Shown in pieces: positions 37,876 to 47,726 of a stretch of 64,000 nt of DNA. The translations under genes and the position numbers were made by a program. The notes under the pieces were generated by a model. That model saw only the letters and a list, made by a program, of their open reading frames with translations, was not told where the DNA came from and ran no database searches. Within the stretch, counting starts at the first letter, position 1. Each line of letters opens with the position of its first letter. Origin of the DNA: an uncultured Nitrosomonas sp. (GTDB taxonomy: Bacteria > Pseudomonadota > Gammaproteobacteria > Burkholderiales > Nitrosomonadaceae); contig NZ_CADEGP010000003.1 in the NCBI RefSeq assembly GCF_902826915.1, positions 1-64,000 of the forward strand. The letters run 5' to 3'.

Positions 37876-39474
37876 TCAAAGCTGTTGATTGGATGCCGCC
37901 AATTGCTGATACTGCTGCTGATACCGATCGGCTTTCAGCTGATCCCCCGCAAGCTTTGCTGCCTGTGCTGCACGATAAATTCCATTGCGGCGATTGGGTG
38001 TGCGTATTAAAGAAGCTTCGAGTTCCTGCAGTGCTTCACTGGGCCGCTTCAGTTCAAGCAGCATTTCTCCCAGTAACTCTCTGGTGGGAACGATTGCACC
38101 TGGCGTGACATTGTCTTTTTCGGTTGAGTCTTCCAATTCAGCCGCAGCACGCATAAGTTTAACAGCATCTTCTGTTTCGCCTTTCGCGTGTGCTACCCAT
38201 GCTGCAACTGTCAGACGCTGGATTTCGATTTGATCAGCGTTATAGTCTTTATTCGCAGTTCGATCGGCATCACGTAATGTTTCCAATCGCTGCAGACTGA
38301 TTTGGGCGACAGCCATTTTTCCAGCTCTTGCCGCTCCCAAGCCACGAGCAAAGTGCGTGATGGCTTCGCACCAGCCAAATTGTTGCCACGGGAAATCGCT
38401 TGGGTCGACGTTGAGTTCAGCGGCCTCGTGCCATTGGGCACGTTCTATCGCATAGCGCGCTGGAATGGCTGCGTAGGCATAAGCAGTTGTGGTATTTTCC
38501 GGCTGCACTTTTTTAATCGATTGCAACTCTTGCAAGATTTTTTGAGCCTTTTCCGTCTCTCCGGTCTGGAGATAAGCGTAGATCGTGTAATCCATGAAGT
38601 GAAATTGCTGATCCCAGGTTGCGGTCAATGCGTTTTCTCGTGCATATTCTTTTGCTGCATGATGAGCTGCCAGGTTGGATTGTATTGCATCCTGCCAGTG
38701 GCCTAATCGAATGAAGATGTGCGATGGCATGTGCAACGCATGCGGCACTGCTGGTGCAATACGCGCATACGCCCGCGCTGCATTCAGTCCAAGCTCGGCC
38801 AGTTCGGGATAGTCGCTACTGTGGATAATGTAATGAATCACACCCGGATGATTCGGTTCATGCTCTAGTACCTTTTGCAGTAGATTCAATGCTTTTTTCT
38901 GATTGACAAAAGTCTTGTCACTGGGAGCAGCCGTAGAAATCAACGCCAAGGCATAAAACACGGTCGCTTCGCAATCATCCGGATTTTGCGTCATAACCCG
39001 CTTCATTGCGTTTTGATATGCCAGTTTCCTGGCACCGTAATTTGCTTTTTCGTCGACTTGATACAAAAGCTCAACGGCTTCAAGATAAGCAGCTTCCCTT
39101 TTCGTTTTAATCGCTTGCTTTCTTATTTGTTGTAATGCCTCTTGCCCTTTTTGCAATTCTGCTGCAACCGGAGGCGTTGCCCATAACTGATGATAAAGAC
39201 TCATCGCAACGCCCCAGTAACCCATGACGCAGTCCGGATCAGTTGTGGTCACTTGACGAAATGCCTTTTCCGCCTCCTCATACCAGAATGAATGCAACAT
39301 TGCCACGGCCTGATTAAATTGTGCTTGCGCCAACGATGTACATGAAACCGGGAAATTTACCTGGCCCAATTTCTCCTGATCGAAAGCGCCTGAATGATGA
39401 TGACCCTCGTCCGCTTGTAGCGAACCAGCAAATAAAGTGACTGTGATGGTAATCATGGTTATGAATGTTTTCAT
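37876..39474 (-). CDS. periplasmic TPR-repeat protein at the head of the cus operon
   Basis: The 532-residue protein has a signal peptide (MKTFITMITITVTLFAGSLQ) and a short His-rich start (ADEGHHHSG). About a dozen TPR-like helical pairs follow (FNQAVAMLHSFWYEEAEKAFRQ, MGYWGVAMSLYHQLW, HALHMPSHIFIRLGHWQDAI). The HMPSHIFIRLG stretch is typical of a conserved family of exported TPR proteins often found near metal-efflux genes. No enzyme motif is seen. It is first in a run of five same-strand genes, so it may be co-regulated with copper efflux; a direct role in metal handling is only inferred. Confidence 0.8.
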   Translation of the reverse strand: MKTFITMITITVTLFAGSLQADEGHHHSGAFDQEKLGQVNFPVSCTSLAQAQFNQAVAMLHSFWYEEAEKAFRQVTTTDPDCVMGYWGVAMSLYHQLWATPPVAAELQKGQEALQQIRKQAIKTKREAAYLEAVELLYQVDEKANYGARKLAYQNAMKRVMTQNPDDCEATVFYALALISTAAPSDKTFVNQKKALNLLQKVLEHEPNHPGVIHYIIHSSDYPELAELGLNAARAYARIAPAVPHALHMPSHIFIRLGHWQDAIQSNLAAHHAAKEYARENALTATWDQQFHFMDYTIYAYLQTGETEKAQKILQELQSIKKVQPENTTTAYAYAAIPARYAIERAQWHEAAELNVDPSDFPWQQFGWCEAITHFARGLGAARAGKMAVAQISLQRLETLRDADRTANKDYNADQIEIQRLTVAAWVAHAKGETEDAVKLMRAAAELEDSTEKDNVTPGAIVPTRELLGEMLLELKRPSEALQELEASLIRTPNRRNGIYRAAQAAKLAGDQLKADRYQQQYQQLAASNQQL

Positions 39475-39678
39475 GTAACACCTCTTTGTGAGGTCTCAAT
39501 GTATTTAGGAAAATAGCATTCTGTCAATGGAAGGTTTGATCGAATATGTGGGCGTTTTGCACCAAATCACGAACCAATCGTTGCATTCCATATTTGAATC
39601 CGCGGTACAAAAAATACCACCATCAGAGTTTTGCTGTAATCTATAGTCTTGGAATTTAGCTCGATATAGGATTTTCGT

Positions 39679-40770
39679 TTGAAAACTTTCCAGTGTCATT
39701 GTGGAAATAATCTGCATTTTGAGAATAATCAGTGTTTCTCCTGCAGTCGGATGGTGGGTTATTTACCCGATGAAAGCCAACTCAGCGCTTTGGAGCCATC
39801 TGCTGATGGTAATTGGTTGGCTTTACTTAATAACCAAACCTACCGCTTGTGTAAGAATAATGTGGATTATAATGTTTGTAATTGGATGGTGTCAGTTGAT
39901 AATCAACATCCCTTATGCGTTTCATGCCGTCTTAACCATATTATTCCAAATCTCAGTGAGGCGCAAAATCTTACCTTATGGTATCGCGTTGAACTTGCGA
40001 AGCGGCGCTTACTGTATACCTTGTATAGCCTGAAATTGCCGGTAGTAAGTCGAGAGCAAGATCCATCTAGAGGAATGGGTTTTGAATTCCTGCAGGATGA
40101 AGCTGTAGGAGGAGAATTCAGCAATGAATTGACGGTCGGTCATAGTATTGCAACAGGCCATAATTCAGGCATGATCACGATTAACCTGCTTGAAGCCGAA
40201 CATGGTTCCCGCATAGAGATGCGGGACAAAATGAATGAGCGCTATCGTACTTTGTTGGGCCATTTCAGGCATGAATCCGGGCACTACTATTGGGATTTCC
40301 TGATAAAAGGAACAGACAGGATCAACAGTTTTCGTGAATTATTCGGTGATGAACGATTAGATTATCAACAATCGTTAAAATCTTACTATGACCAAGGCCC
40401 GCCAACATTTTGGCGGGATATTTGGATTAGTGCCTATGCCAGTACGCATGCTTGGGAAGACTGGGCGGAGACATGGGCGCATTATTTGCATATGGTGGAT
40501 ACGGTCGAAACCGCACATGATTTTGGATTTAGAATCCATGGACATGATGTTTCTCCACCTGTGATAATCGATAACACTCAAATGAGCAGCGGTTATTGTA
40601 CCCCTGCTTCGTTTGATGAGCTGTTCGATGATTGGTGTCGTTTATCGGTTGCATTGAATGCGCTTAACCGCAGTATGGGCATGGACGATGCCTATCCCTT
40701 CGTGATTTCCAATACTTCGTTGAATAAACTTCGATACATTCACCAAGTCGTAACCGAGATCAGTCATTAA
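39679..40770 (+). CDS. zinc-ribbon putative zinc metallopeptidase (Peptidase_Mx type)
   Basis: This protein starts at TTG (39679) with AGGA 8 bases upstream, giving 363 residues. The N-terminus is a zinc ribbon with pairs CHC and CFSC, and further Cys in CNW and CVSC. The C-terminal part has the metallopeptidase motif HFRHESGHYYWDFL (HExxH, about residues 195-208) and a second helix, WEDWAETWAHYLH, with a likely third ligand. The family (zinc-ribbon_6 plus Peptidase_Mx) is uncharacterised. Its stop codon overlaps that of the convergent Anbu gene by 4 bases, placing it in the Anbu neighbourhood. Confidence 0.85.
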   Translation: MKTFQCHCGNNLHFENNQCFSCSRMVGYLPDESQLSALEPSADGNWLALLNNQTYRLCKNNVDYNVCNWMVSVDNQHPLCVSCRLNHIIPNLSEAQNLTLWYRVELAKRRLLYTLYSLKLPVVSREQDPSRGMGFEFLQDEAVGGEFSNELTVGHSIATGHNSGMITINLLEAEHGSRIEMRDKMNERYRTLLGHFRHESGHYYWDFLIKGTDRINSFRELFGDERLDYQQSLKSYYDQGPPTFWRDIWISAYASTHAWEDWAETWAHYLHMVDTVETAHDFGFRIHGHDVSPPVIIDNTQMSSGYCTPASFDELFDDWCRLSVALNALNRSMGMDDAYPFVISNTSLNKLRYIHQVVTEISH

Positions 40771-41522
40771 TCACTTTTTACTTGTGCGTTTTCCCACTCA
40801 AAGCGGGGTAAGCGGGCGCAAGCCCTGCGCATCCCTTCATTCCATTGTTTCTGCATTGATTTGTACATTGGGGAGTTGAGTGTTAACTTTAAACGATTGG
40901 GTTCTTGAATAGTATCACTGGTGTGCATTGCCAGTTCGATGGGCGGGCCTACAGAGATATTGCTGCGGATAGTGGATTCCACAGATACCAACGCACAACG
41001 TGCAGCATCTTCGATTGAAGTGGTAGGCGTAATGATACGATCCAGAATCGGTTTGCCGTATTTATTCTCACCGATTTGCAGATAAGGGGTTTCCGGTGAG
41101 GCACTGATATAATTCCCCTGCGGATAAATCAAGAAAATCTCTGATGGTTGCCCAGCAATTTGCCCACCTAAAATAAAACTGGCCTCAGCGCCGCCATTAG
41201 CGCTTTTTTTCATTGCATCAGCATGTTGGCGTTGCTCTTTTTGGCTGAGCTGGCCAATATAATGTGCCACTTCATATAAATGAGGGCCTTTACGTAAATT
41301 CATTTTGGAATTTGGTTTTTCCAAATCAGTTCGAATGTTGTTGAGCACCGCTTGTGATGTAGCTAGGTTACCAGCCGTCAACACAACACAGATGCGCTCG
41401 TCAGGCCAGACAAACGTACTCATTTTGCTATAAGTCGTTACATAATCAACGCCAGCGTTAGTTCTTGAATCAGAGGCAAACACCAGTCCTTTATTAACAC
41501 TGATTGCGAGGCAATAAGTCAT
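40767..41522 (-). CDS. Anbu, ancestral proteasome beta-subunit-like peptidase
   Basis: The 251-residue protein begins MTYCLAISVNKGLVFASDSRTNAG, the Anbu/COG3484 N-terminus. Removal of Met would expose Thr2 as the nucleophile, and the S-x-D-SRTNAG segment supplies the usual Asp. Anbu forms ring or helical assemblies and is thought to be an Ntn hydrolase, but its substrate is unknown. Its standard partners, transglutaminase, ATP-grasp and alpha-E proteins, are all within 4 kb here. The upstream 41523-41729 has no gene. Confidence 0.93.
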   Translation of the reverse strand: MTYCLAISVNKGLVFASDSRTNAGVDYVTTYSKMSTFVWPDERICVVLTAGNLATSQAVLNNIRTDLEKPNSKMNLRKGPHLYEVAHYIGQLSQKEQRQHADAMKKSANGGAEASFILGGQIAGQPSEIFLIYPQGNYISASPETPYLQIGENKYGKPILDRIITPTTSIEDAARCALVSVESTIRSNISVGPPIELAMHTSDTIQEPNRLKLTLNSPMYKSMQKQWNEGMRRACARLPRFEWENAQVKSD

Positions 41523-41729
41523 ATTTTTTATATAAAAAGAAATTACGGTTAATAAAAAACTCTCTACGACTAAGTTCCGCGTTGTTTACTAGAAAATTTC
41601 CACCTGCTTTGATAACAGCTTGAAAAGTAGCAAATCTGCGGGCTAAGTTACAATTGCTTGGCCTGAGGCCGAACATTATTCTAGATAATTTGTTTGTTAC
41701 TGAGATCGAAGGGAAAATAATTTAATTTT

Positions 41730-42551
41730 CTAGAGTTCTATTATCTTTACTTCCGTTTCCAATCTTGAACTTACACTACCCCGATAGGAACCATACACGG
41801 GTAAAGTTTTCTTTGGATCTTTACTGGCAGCAACGGGTATATACGCTTCATTAGTAAAAATACCAGCGCTTGGGTCTACGCCGACCCATCCCGCTCCTGG
41901 CGCTATGAATTCCACCCAGGCATGTAGCTCATGTCCCTCCCCCAATTCAGGATTGAAGGCGTATCCGCTCACAAAGCGCGCGGGTATCCCCAAATATCTA
42001 AGCATGGTAATCATCATCCATGATAGGTCACGACACGATCCATTTTTTCTTTGAAAGCAATCGGAGGGGTCGTGTATGTCTTCAGCATATCTTACCGTAT
42101 GATCCCAATGTTGATTGATCAATTGCAAAATTTCATTTACCGGTATCAGTAATTGATTAGGCGGCAACGACCTATAGGGTAACAACATGGCTTGCATTTC
42201 AGATGAAATAGATTGATTGATACTCAAATATCCAAAGTGTTCTTGGCTGTTCATTTCGAGGGCATTCATATCGATGAAGAAACCAAAAGGGTTAAATTGA
42301 GTAGAGTGCACCTTTATGGATGCGTTAATCTCAAGATGCTTCACAGTTTTATTAAACCAACATTGATATTGTAATGAATTCTCAATATTCAATAAGGGGA
42401 AGAGTCCGTCTGAGATGGGATCTACCTTGAGATCGAAGGCTTCAACTTGCAAGTAAGATCGATGTTGAGGGTAAAAATTAAGATAATGCGGTTCAAGAAA
42501 AACCGAATCATCATAGTAGTATCGAGTTATGTGGTGTATATGTAACCGCAT
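41730..42551 (-). CDS. transglutaminase-like cysteine peptidase of the Anbu locus
   Basis: The 273-residue protein has the bacterial transglutaminase N-terminal beta domain (MRLHIHHITRYYYD) and the catalytic core. The triad is Cys in KNGSCRDLSWMM (about 172), His in GHELHAWVEF (about 208) and Asp in WVGVDPSAG (about 223). Such proteins are usually peptidases or amidases rather than cross-linkers. It lies upstream of Anbu on the same strand, and the pair is divergent from the ATP-grasp/alpha-E operon. Confidence 0.9.
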   Translation of the reverse strand: MRLHIHHITRYYYDDSVFLEPHYLNFYPQHRSYLQVEAFDLKVDPISDGLFPLLNIENSLQYQCWFNKTVKHLEINASIKVHSTQFNPFGFFIDMNALEMNSQEHFGYLSINQSISSEMQAMLLPYRSLPPNQLLIPVNEILQLINQHWDHTVRYAEDIHDPSDCFQRKNGSCRDLSWMMITMLRYLGIPARFVSGYAFNPELGEGHELHAWVEFIAPGAGWVGVDPSAGIFTNEAYIPVAASKDPKKTLPVYGSYRGSVSSRLETEVKIIEL

Positions 42552-43313
42552 GAAGTAACCTTTAACCCAGAGTTCTGGAAATTGCGAAGGCTTTGTTCAA
42601 GACTTCGTGGATATGACATTTGATCTGTTGGTGGTGGAAACTACCGATTAATCCACATTGACTAAAATCTTCCATCTTATCGTTACATGTTTTTGCAACG
42701 AATAGTGCATTGCTTGAAAATCTATTTTTTCAGTACCTTAAATTAGTGTATCTCGGTATTGCCGTGTGTACTTGATAGTTTACATCCTTAGCAAGGATGG
42801 TGTAGCACCAAAAGGAAAGCTGATTATAAGAGCAAACTTAAAAGAGGCCGGGCTTAATAGTCAACCGTAGCCACTGATAGAGGTTAAGGTGTTGGAGAAA
42901 ACCGGAAGGTCATACCAGTAATTGAATGCTGAAGAAGTAATCGTTGATTGTTTTTACTAATTCCATTTTTCTGAATAAGCTGTACTCAGCTGCTGATTGT
43001 CGCATGGTGTTTAACAACATTGACCTTTGAATCAGAACTAAACAACAGCATATTGATGAGAAAGTAAGAAACTATAATTTTCATTAAAAGATGCTATGAA
43101 TGAATCGGGATTGATAAACTCTCAGCGCTTATCGAGTGCCGGAGAATGTTTAATTATTAGAGAGTTACACTCTATTCTGAATGTCAAAATATATGGAAGA
43201 AAGAAAAATAGATAATGCGCGCATTTGTATTTTGCTTTAGATGCATGTTACTTTAAAACTATATATACGAAGAAATATTTTTTATTTTTTCGATTTTACA
43301 TGATGAGAACATA
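42552..43313. other. 760-base gap between the divergent halves of the Anbu locus
   Basis: This AT-rich sequence has no gene I can identify. A short stretch around 42798-42868 reads DGVAPKGKLIIRANLKEAGL in one frame before a stop, which may be a relic. Promoters for the divergent operons should lie at both ends. TTGCTT followed after 16 bases by TAAAAC, about 65 bases before 43314, is a weak candidate. Confidence 0.4.
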
Positions 43314-44768
43314 ATGACCATTCGTTGGGGAAGTTACAAGGTAAAAAATCTGTATGACGAAATGCTGCGGGCCAGTGGAAGACCGCGCCCTGCTGCGCAG
43401 ACTTTATGTAGTTATTTACGTGCTTTAAAAGACGAAGATATTGAAGAACATAAATTAGCAGCAGAATCCGCCATCCATGTCATGGGCGTCACATTCACGG
43501 TTTATACGGAAGAGGAAGGCTCTATAGATCGTGCTTGGCCGTTTGATATCATTCCACGCATTATCGATAAAAAAGAATGGCAGCAAGTGGAAGCTGGCCT
43601 TAAACAACGTGTCCAGGCTTTGAATCTTTTTATTGATGATTTGTACCATAAACAAGACATTGTTAAGGATAATATTTTTCCTGCTGAATTGCTTAAAGAT
43701 TCTAAAAACTTTCGCCCGGAATGTGTGGGCGTAAATCCACCCTTGAATATCTGGGCGCATATTTGCGGTTCAGATTTGGTGCGTGACAAAGACGGCACAT
43801 TTTATGTGCTGGAGGACAATCTGCGTGTCCCTTCAGGCGTTTCGTACATGTTGGAAAATCGCCTGGTAATGAAGCGATTGTTTCCTGAAATGTTTGACCA
43901 ATGCAATATCCTGCCTGTCGATGATTATCCCTCGCAGTTATATGACACATTAGCCGCTTTATCACCACGGCCCGGAGATCAGCCTGAAATTGCTGTACTG
44001 ACACCAGGTATTTTCAACTCTGCTTATTTTGAACACGCCTATTTAGCGCAGCAAATGGGGGCAGAATTGGTCGAGGGCAGTGATCTGATTGTGGACAAGA
44101 ATGACGTTGTGTACATGCGTACCATCGAAGGACTTACGCGGGTCGATGTGATCTATCGTCGCATTGATGACTTGTTCCTTGATCCGGAAGCGTTTCAGCC
44201 CGATTCCGTGTTGGGCGTGCCCGGAATCATGCGCGCCTGGAAAGCGGGTAAAGTTGCTTTAGCCAATGCACCCGGAGCCGGGGTGGCCGACGATAAGGTG
44301 GTCTACGCTTTTGTGCCAGATATGATTAAATATTATCTGGATCAAGACGCCATTTTGCCGAATGTGCCAACTTATAAATGCATCGATAAACAGGAACGCG
44401 AACATGTTGTTGAGCATATTCATGAAATGGTTGTTAAGCCAGCCAATGAATCGGGTGGTTATGGCATGCTCATCGGACCGCAAGCAAGCAAGGAAGAGCG
44501 TGAGAAATTTGTAAATCTGATCCGTCGAGATCCGCGCAATTATGTTGCACAACCGATGCTAACACTTTCTACCGCACCCACCTTGATAGGCAATCGCGTG
44601 GAGCCACGTCATCTGGATTTGCGTCCTTTTATTTTGAGTGGAAAGCAAACCATAGTCACAACCGGCGGCCTGACACGTGTGGCATTGCGCAAGGGTTCGA
44701 CCATTGTTAATTCCTCGCAAGGTGGGGGTAGTAAAGATACCTGGATCGTTGATATGGAGGTAGTTTGA
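43314..44768 (+). CDS. circularly permuted ATP-grasp protein (DUF404/DUF407)
   Basis: The 484-residue protein matches the circularly permuted ATP-grasp family. Hallmarks are PFDIIPRIIDKKEW, LNLFIDDLYHKQDIVKDNIFP, YVLEDNLRVPSGVSYMLENR, DVIYRRIDDLFLDP and the nucleotide loop MVVKPANESGGYGMLIGP (about 380-397). The family is predicted to form amide or peptide bonds on an unknown acceptor. It is followed by the alpha-E gene 2 bases after its stop, and faces the transglutaminase/Anbu pair across a 760-base gap. Confidence 0.92.
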   Translation: MTIRWGSYKVKNLYDEMLRASGRPRPAAQTLCSYLRALKDEDIEEHKLAAESAIHVMGVTFTVYTEEEGSIDRAWPFDIIPRIIDKKEWQQVEAGLKQRVQALNLFIDDLYHKQDIVKDNIFPAELLKDSKNFRPECVGVNPPLNIWAHICGSDLVRDKDGTFYVLEDNLRVPSGVSYMLENRLVMKRLFPEMFDQCNILPVDDYPSQLYDTLAALSPRPGDQPEIAVLTPGIFNSAYFEHAYLAQQMGAELVEGSDLIVDKNDVVYMRTIEGLTRVDVIYRRIDDLFLDPEAFQPDSVLGVPGIMRAWKAGKVALANAPGAGVADDKVVYAFVPDMIKYYLDQDAILPNVPTYKCIDKQEREHVVEHIHEMVVKPANESGGYGMLIGPQASKEEREKFVNLIRRDPRNYVAQPMLTLSTAPTLIGNRVEPRHLDLRPFILSGKQTIVTTGGLTRVALRKGSTIVNSSQGGGSKDTWIVDMEVV

Positions 44769-44770
44769 CT

Positions 44771-45691
44771 ATGCTTTCTCGCGTTGCTAACAAAATCTAC
44801 TGGATGGCACGCTACCTAGAGCGTACAGAAAACACTGCGCGTTTGATTAACGTCAATACACACCTGTTGCTTGATTTGCCGAAACGAGTGAGATTGGGAT
44901 GGGAGCCCATTGTCGATATTACAAGCCGTAAAGACTATTTTTACAGCCTATATGAAGAAGCGGATGAGCGCAGCGTGATACGCTTCATGGTCACCGATCT
45001 TCGCAATCCAGGCTCCATTCTCTGTGCGCTTAACATGGCGCGTGAGAATACTCGTAACATTCGTGACATTATTCCACGAGAGGTTTGGGAGCAAATGAAT
45101 ACACTTCATTTGACTGCAAAAACAAATGCAAGGAGTGTGCAGACACAGCGGCACCGCTATGATTACTTGCGTTCTATCATTCTGGGTGTACAAACCATTA
45201 GCGGAATGCTAGCCGGCACTATGACGCATGATGCAGGGTATGATTTCTTGCGTATGGGGCGTAACCTAGAGCGTGCTGATATGACAACACGTATTATTGA
45301 TGTCCGCTCCGCTACACTACTGCCGGATATGTCGGAAGCCTTATCTCCATTTGAGAATTTGCAATGGGTCAGTGTGCTCAAATCACTCAGCGCTTACCAG
45401 ATGTACCGTCGTGAAATGCGTTTGCGCATAAGTCGTTCGGATGTTCTAAAATTCTTATTGCAAGAGGAGCGCTTCCCACGTGCTTTTTATCACGCTATAT
45501 GCCAAGTGCATAATTGTTTGGAGAGTTTGCCGCGCAACGAGAAAACGTTACTGTTAATCACCAAATTGCAACAAAAAGTGCAGCATTCCAAACTGGGAAC
45601 ATTTGATCAGGAGAAACTGCATGAATTTATTGATGAGCTCCAGCTTGGCGTGATTAAGATACACGACAGTATTGATAAAACCTATTTCTGA
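44771..45691 (+). CDS. alpha-E domain protein (DUF403)
   Basis: I place the start at MLSRVANKIYWMARYLERTENT, with GGAGG 10 bases upstream. A TTG two codons earlier is too close to the GGAGG. The 306-residue product is almost wholly helical, with the family's YWMARYLERTENTARL opening and the later echo FLRMGRNLERADMTTRI. It is always linked to the ATP-grasp protein, to which it probably provides a partner or substrate-binding subunit (inference). It is the last gene of the two-gene operon. Confidence 0.92.
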   Translation: MLSRVANKIYWMARYLERTENTARLINVNTHLLLDLPKRVRLGWEPIVDITSRKDYFYSLYEEADERSVIRFMVTDLRNPGSILCALNMARENTRNIRDIIPREVWEQMNTLHLTAKTNARSVQTQRHRYDYLRSIILGVQTISGMLAGTMTHDAGYDFLRMGRNLERADMTTRIIDVRSATLLPDMSEALSPFENLQWVSVLKSLSAYQMYRREMRLRISRSDVLKFLLQEERFPRAFYHAICQVHNCLESLPRNEKTLLLITKLQQKVQHSKLGTFDQEKLHEFIDELQLGVIKIHDSIDKTYF

Positions 45692-45746
45692 TAGATTAGA
45701 TGTATCGTCCAATTGGTGACAAGTTCAAGGCAAGTGTTTGCTTAAC

Positions 45747-46568
45747 TTAGTGGTTTCGGCAAATACGCATCCAGAAAATACTGCCATGCTGTTCGATTGC
45801 TCCTGGAGGCCAGTTTGACCAAAGGGGCTTGAGAATGCCTGATAACTCAGGATCCACAGAAGCAAAAACGCTTGGTAGAATGACCTCCAGCCAAGAACAA
45901 TCTCCCAGCAGATAACAAGCGAGCAAATATTGCTCTGACCAAAACCAGTTCACAGTACTTTCCGGGTAATCAAAAGGCAAGCAGATATCATGAATACCTA
46001 CCCACACGTCGTGTGGCAGCTGCGGTAATATGTCGAGAAAAAATACAGTTGTGTCAGTATGCATAAAACAACGATGTGAGCCATCCATAAAGATGATGTC
46101 ACCCGCTTTGATCTGATCAAATAGGGATAGATCCACTTCCTCCAGTGGTTTGCGGTGTATTTCATTACATAGGTTGTCACACATGGCTCGTGGAGCTGGA
46201 TCGATTGAAATCAATCTTGTTGCTGGGCTATGTTCCCGCATGGCTTTCGCGATAAAGCGCGTAGAATTGCCTGACCCAATTTCCAGAAATGTCTTTGGTT
46301 TAAGGTTCGCAGTCATGCTATAGAGAGTTACACCGTCCATCCCTGGGATGAAGCCGTTGACCCAATAAGGATTCATCCCTTCGGGGTCATCACTGCATGC
46401 GATTGTTTTTAAATCATTGACATATTCCAGACATACCTGGAGTGTGGTTTCGTAGGTATGGCGATTTCTATTTAGCTTGGCTGCCAATAAGGGGTGAGGC
46501 TTGTCCAACAGGGGATATCTTGGAGGCCTTCCTACCGGATAATCAATGGTCAATTTGTTGGTAAGCAT
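45747..46568 (-). CDS. class I SAM-dependent methyltransferase (Methyltransf_24 type)
   Basis: The 273-residue protein has motif I, FLEIGSGNSTRFIAKAM (about 91-107), an acidic strand-2 end in LISIDPAPRAMC, and GDIIFMDGSHRCFMHTD typical of methyltransferases acting in sugar or glycan pathways. Later Trp-rich segments (VNWFWSEQYLLAC) are unusual. The substrate is unknown. It is convergent with the alpha-E gene and not obviously part of the Anbu system. Confidence 0.8.
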   Translation of the reverse strand: MLTNKLTIDYPVGRPPRYPLLDKPHPLLAAKLNRNRHTYETTLQVCLEYVNDLKTIACSDDPEGMNPYWVNGFIPGMDGVTLYSMTANLKPKTFLEIGSGNSTRFIAKAMREHSPATRLISIDPAPRAMCDNLCNEIHRKPLEEVDLSLFDQIKAGDIIFMDGSHRCFMHTDTTVFFLDILPQLPHDVWVGIHDICLPFDYPESTVNWFWSEQYLLACYLLGDCSWLEVILPSVFASVDPELSGILKPLWSNWPPGAIEQHGSIFWMRICRNH

Positions 46569-47030
46569 AGCTCAGCTAATTCAACGATATAAGCACTGAT
46601 GGAGTCAGCGCTAGTGTGGACGGCATTTTACCGTTTACAAAACCAAACAACAAGGCAAATCATAACATCCTTACGGTTATTCCCAAAAATCAACCTCGGG
46701 TTCCGCCTGAATCCAGCGCAGAAGTTATCCATCTTAATGCACTATGGACTATTTGTTGTGTTACACCCTAAACCAGTCGGCAGCATGACATTGGATCTGG
46801 TTCGAGGGTCGGAGATATGTACAATAGCGCAAAGAAACTAACCAAGAAGCATTGTGCCCTCGTGTTTATCGATTAATAATCGATATACTCTCCGTAGGCT
46901 GGTGCACTTAGTCATTGAATTCGTACTACAGATCTCCAGAAAATTTTAGAAAAATGTTTTGTGCGCCACTTATTGTTAATATAACTGATGCAATTATGTG
47001 ACAAGATATGGAAACTCAAGGAAACCATCT
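46569..47030. other. intergenic stretch, about 460 bases
   Basis: Nothing recognisable was found. An 80-codon open frame at 46599-46841 has no ribosome-binding site and no familiar sequence. The upstream region of the ExoD-like gene should contain its promoter. Confidence 0.4.
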
Positions 47031-47666
47031 ATGAGCGATAACAACCATAACAGCAATAACATTGGCGGACGCTCGACATCTGAATTGCTGGAAAACGTGG
47101 TCGTTGTGTATCGCAGCGACACTCTGAAAGTAGGGGAGATCAAGAACACCCTGCATGAACGCGGTTTTGGCGTTCTGCTGGCTATCGCCGCACTGCCGCT
47201 TTGTCTTCCCGTACCTGTGCCCCCGGGTTACACAACATTTTTTTCCATTCCGCTATTCATATTTTCGGTACAAATGATGCTTGGCATGCGGGCACCTTGG
47301 CTGCCGGTCTGGATCGAAAATAAAGAGATCAAACGTTCCACTATGGAAAAATTGATCGTCAAGGCTAACCCCTGGCTCAAAAAAATTGAAAAACGCTTGC
47401 AACCGCGGCTGACGTATATCAGCGTGCACACCTGGGAAAGAATTATTGGCATTTTTACATTCGTTTTTGCTTTATCCATAGCGCTCCCTATTCCTCTGAC
47501 CAATTTTCCGCCTGGCTGGGGAATTCTGATTATGTCATTGGGTTTGCTCAGCAAGGATGGCATCACCATACTCATTGGCATGATCGTCGGTACGATAGGG
47601 GTTGGTATTACCATGATAATCCTCGCGCTGCTTTGGATGGGTATGTCTCTGCCAACATTTTATTAA
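47031..47666 (+). CDS. ExoD-family membrane protein
   Basis: The start at MSDNNHNSNN is preceded by AAGGA; the open frame extends 11 codons further. The 211-residue protein belongs to the ExoD family (exopolysaccharide synthesis, as in Rhizobium ExoD). A soluble N-terminus with LLENVVVVYRSDTLKVGEIKN is followed by GFGVLLAIAALPLCLPVPVPPGYT. About four more membrane segments follow, including the repeated ALPIPLTNFPPGWGILIMSLGLL. The molecular role of the family is unknown. No polysaccharide genes adjoin it. Confidence 0.85.
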   Translation: MSDNNHNSNNIGGRSTSELLENVVVVYRSDTLKVGEIKNTLHERGFGVLLAIAALPLCLPVPVPPGYTTFFSIPLFIFSVQMMLGMRAPWLPVWIENKEIKRSTMEKLIVKANPWLKKIEKRLQPRLTYISVHTWERIIGIFTFVFALSIALPIPLTNFPPGWGILIMSLGLLSKDGITILIGMIVGTIGVGITMIILALLWMGMSLPTFY

Positions 47667-47726
47667 GAGAAGTGGCGTCGCAAATTCGGACAGTCCGTTA
47701 AGTGGTAATCTTGCTCAACCCAAGCC

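Noticed and set aside
41494-41676. 60-codon open frame upstream of Anbu
   Set aside because: Overlaps the Anbu start, lacks similarity and a ribosome-binding site.
46599-46841. 80-codon open frame between the methyltransferase and the ExoD-like gene
   Set aside because: No ribosome-binding site, no recognisable sequence, and composition like random intergenic DNA.
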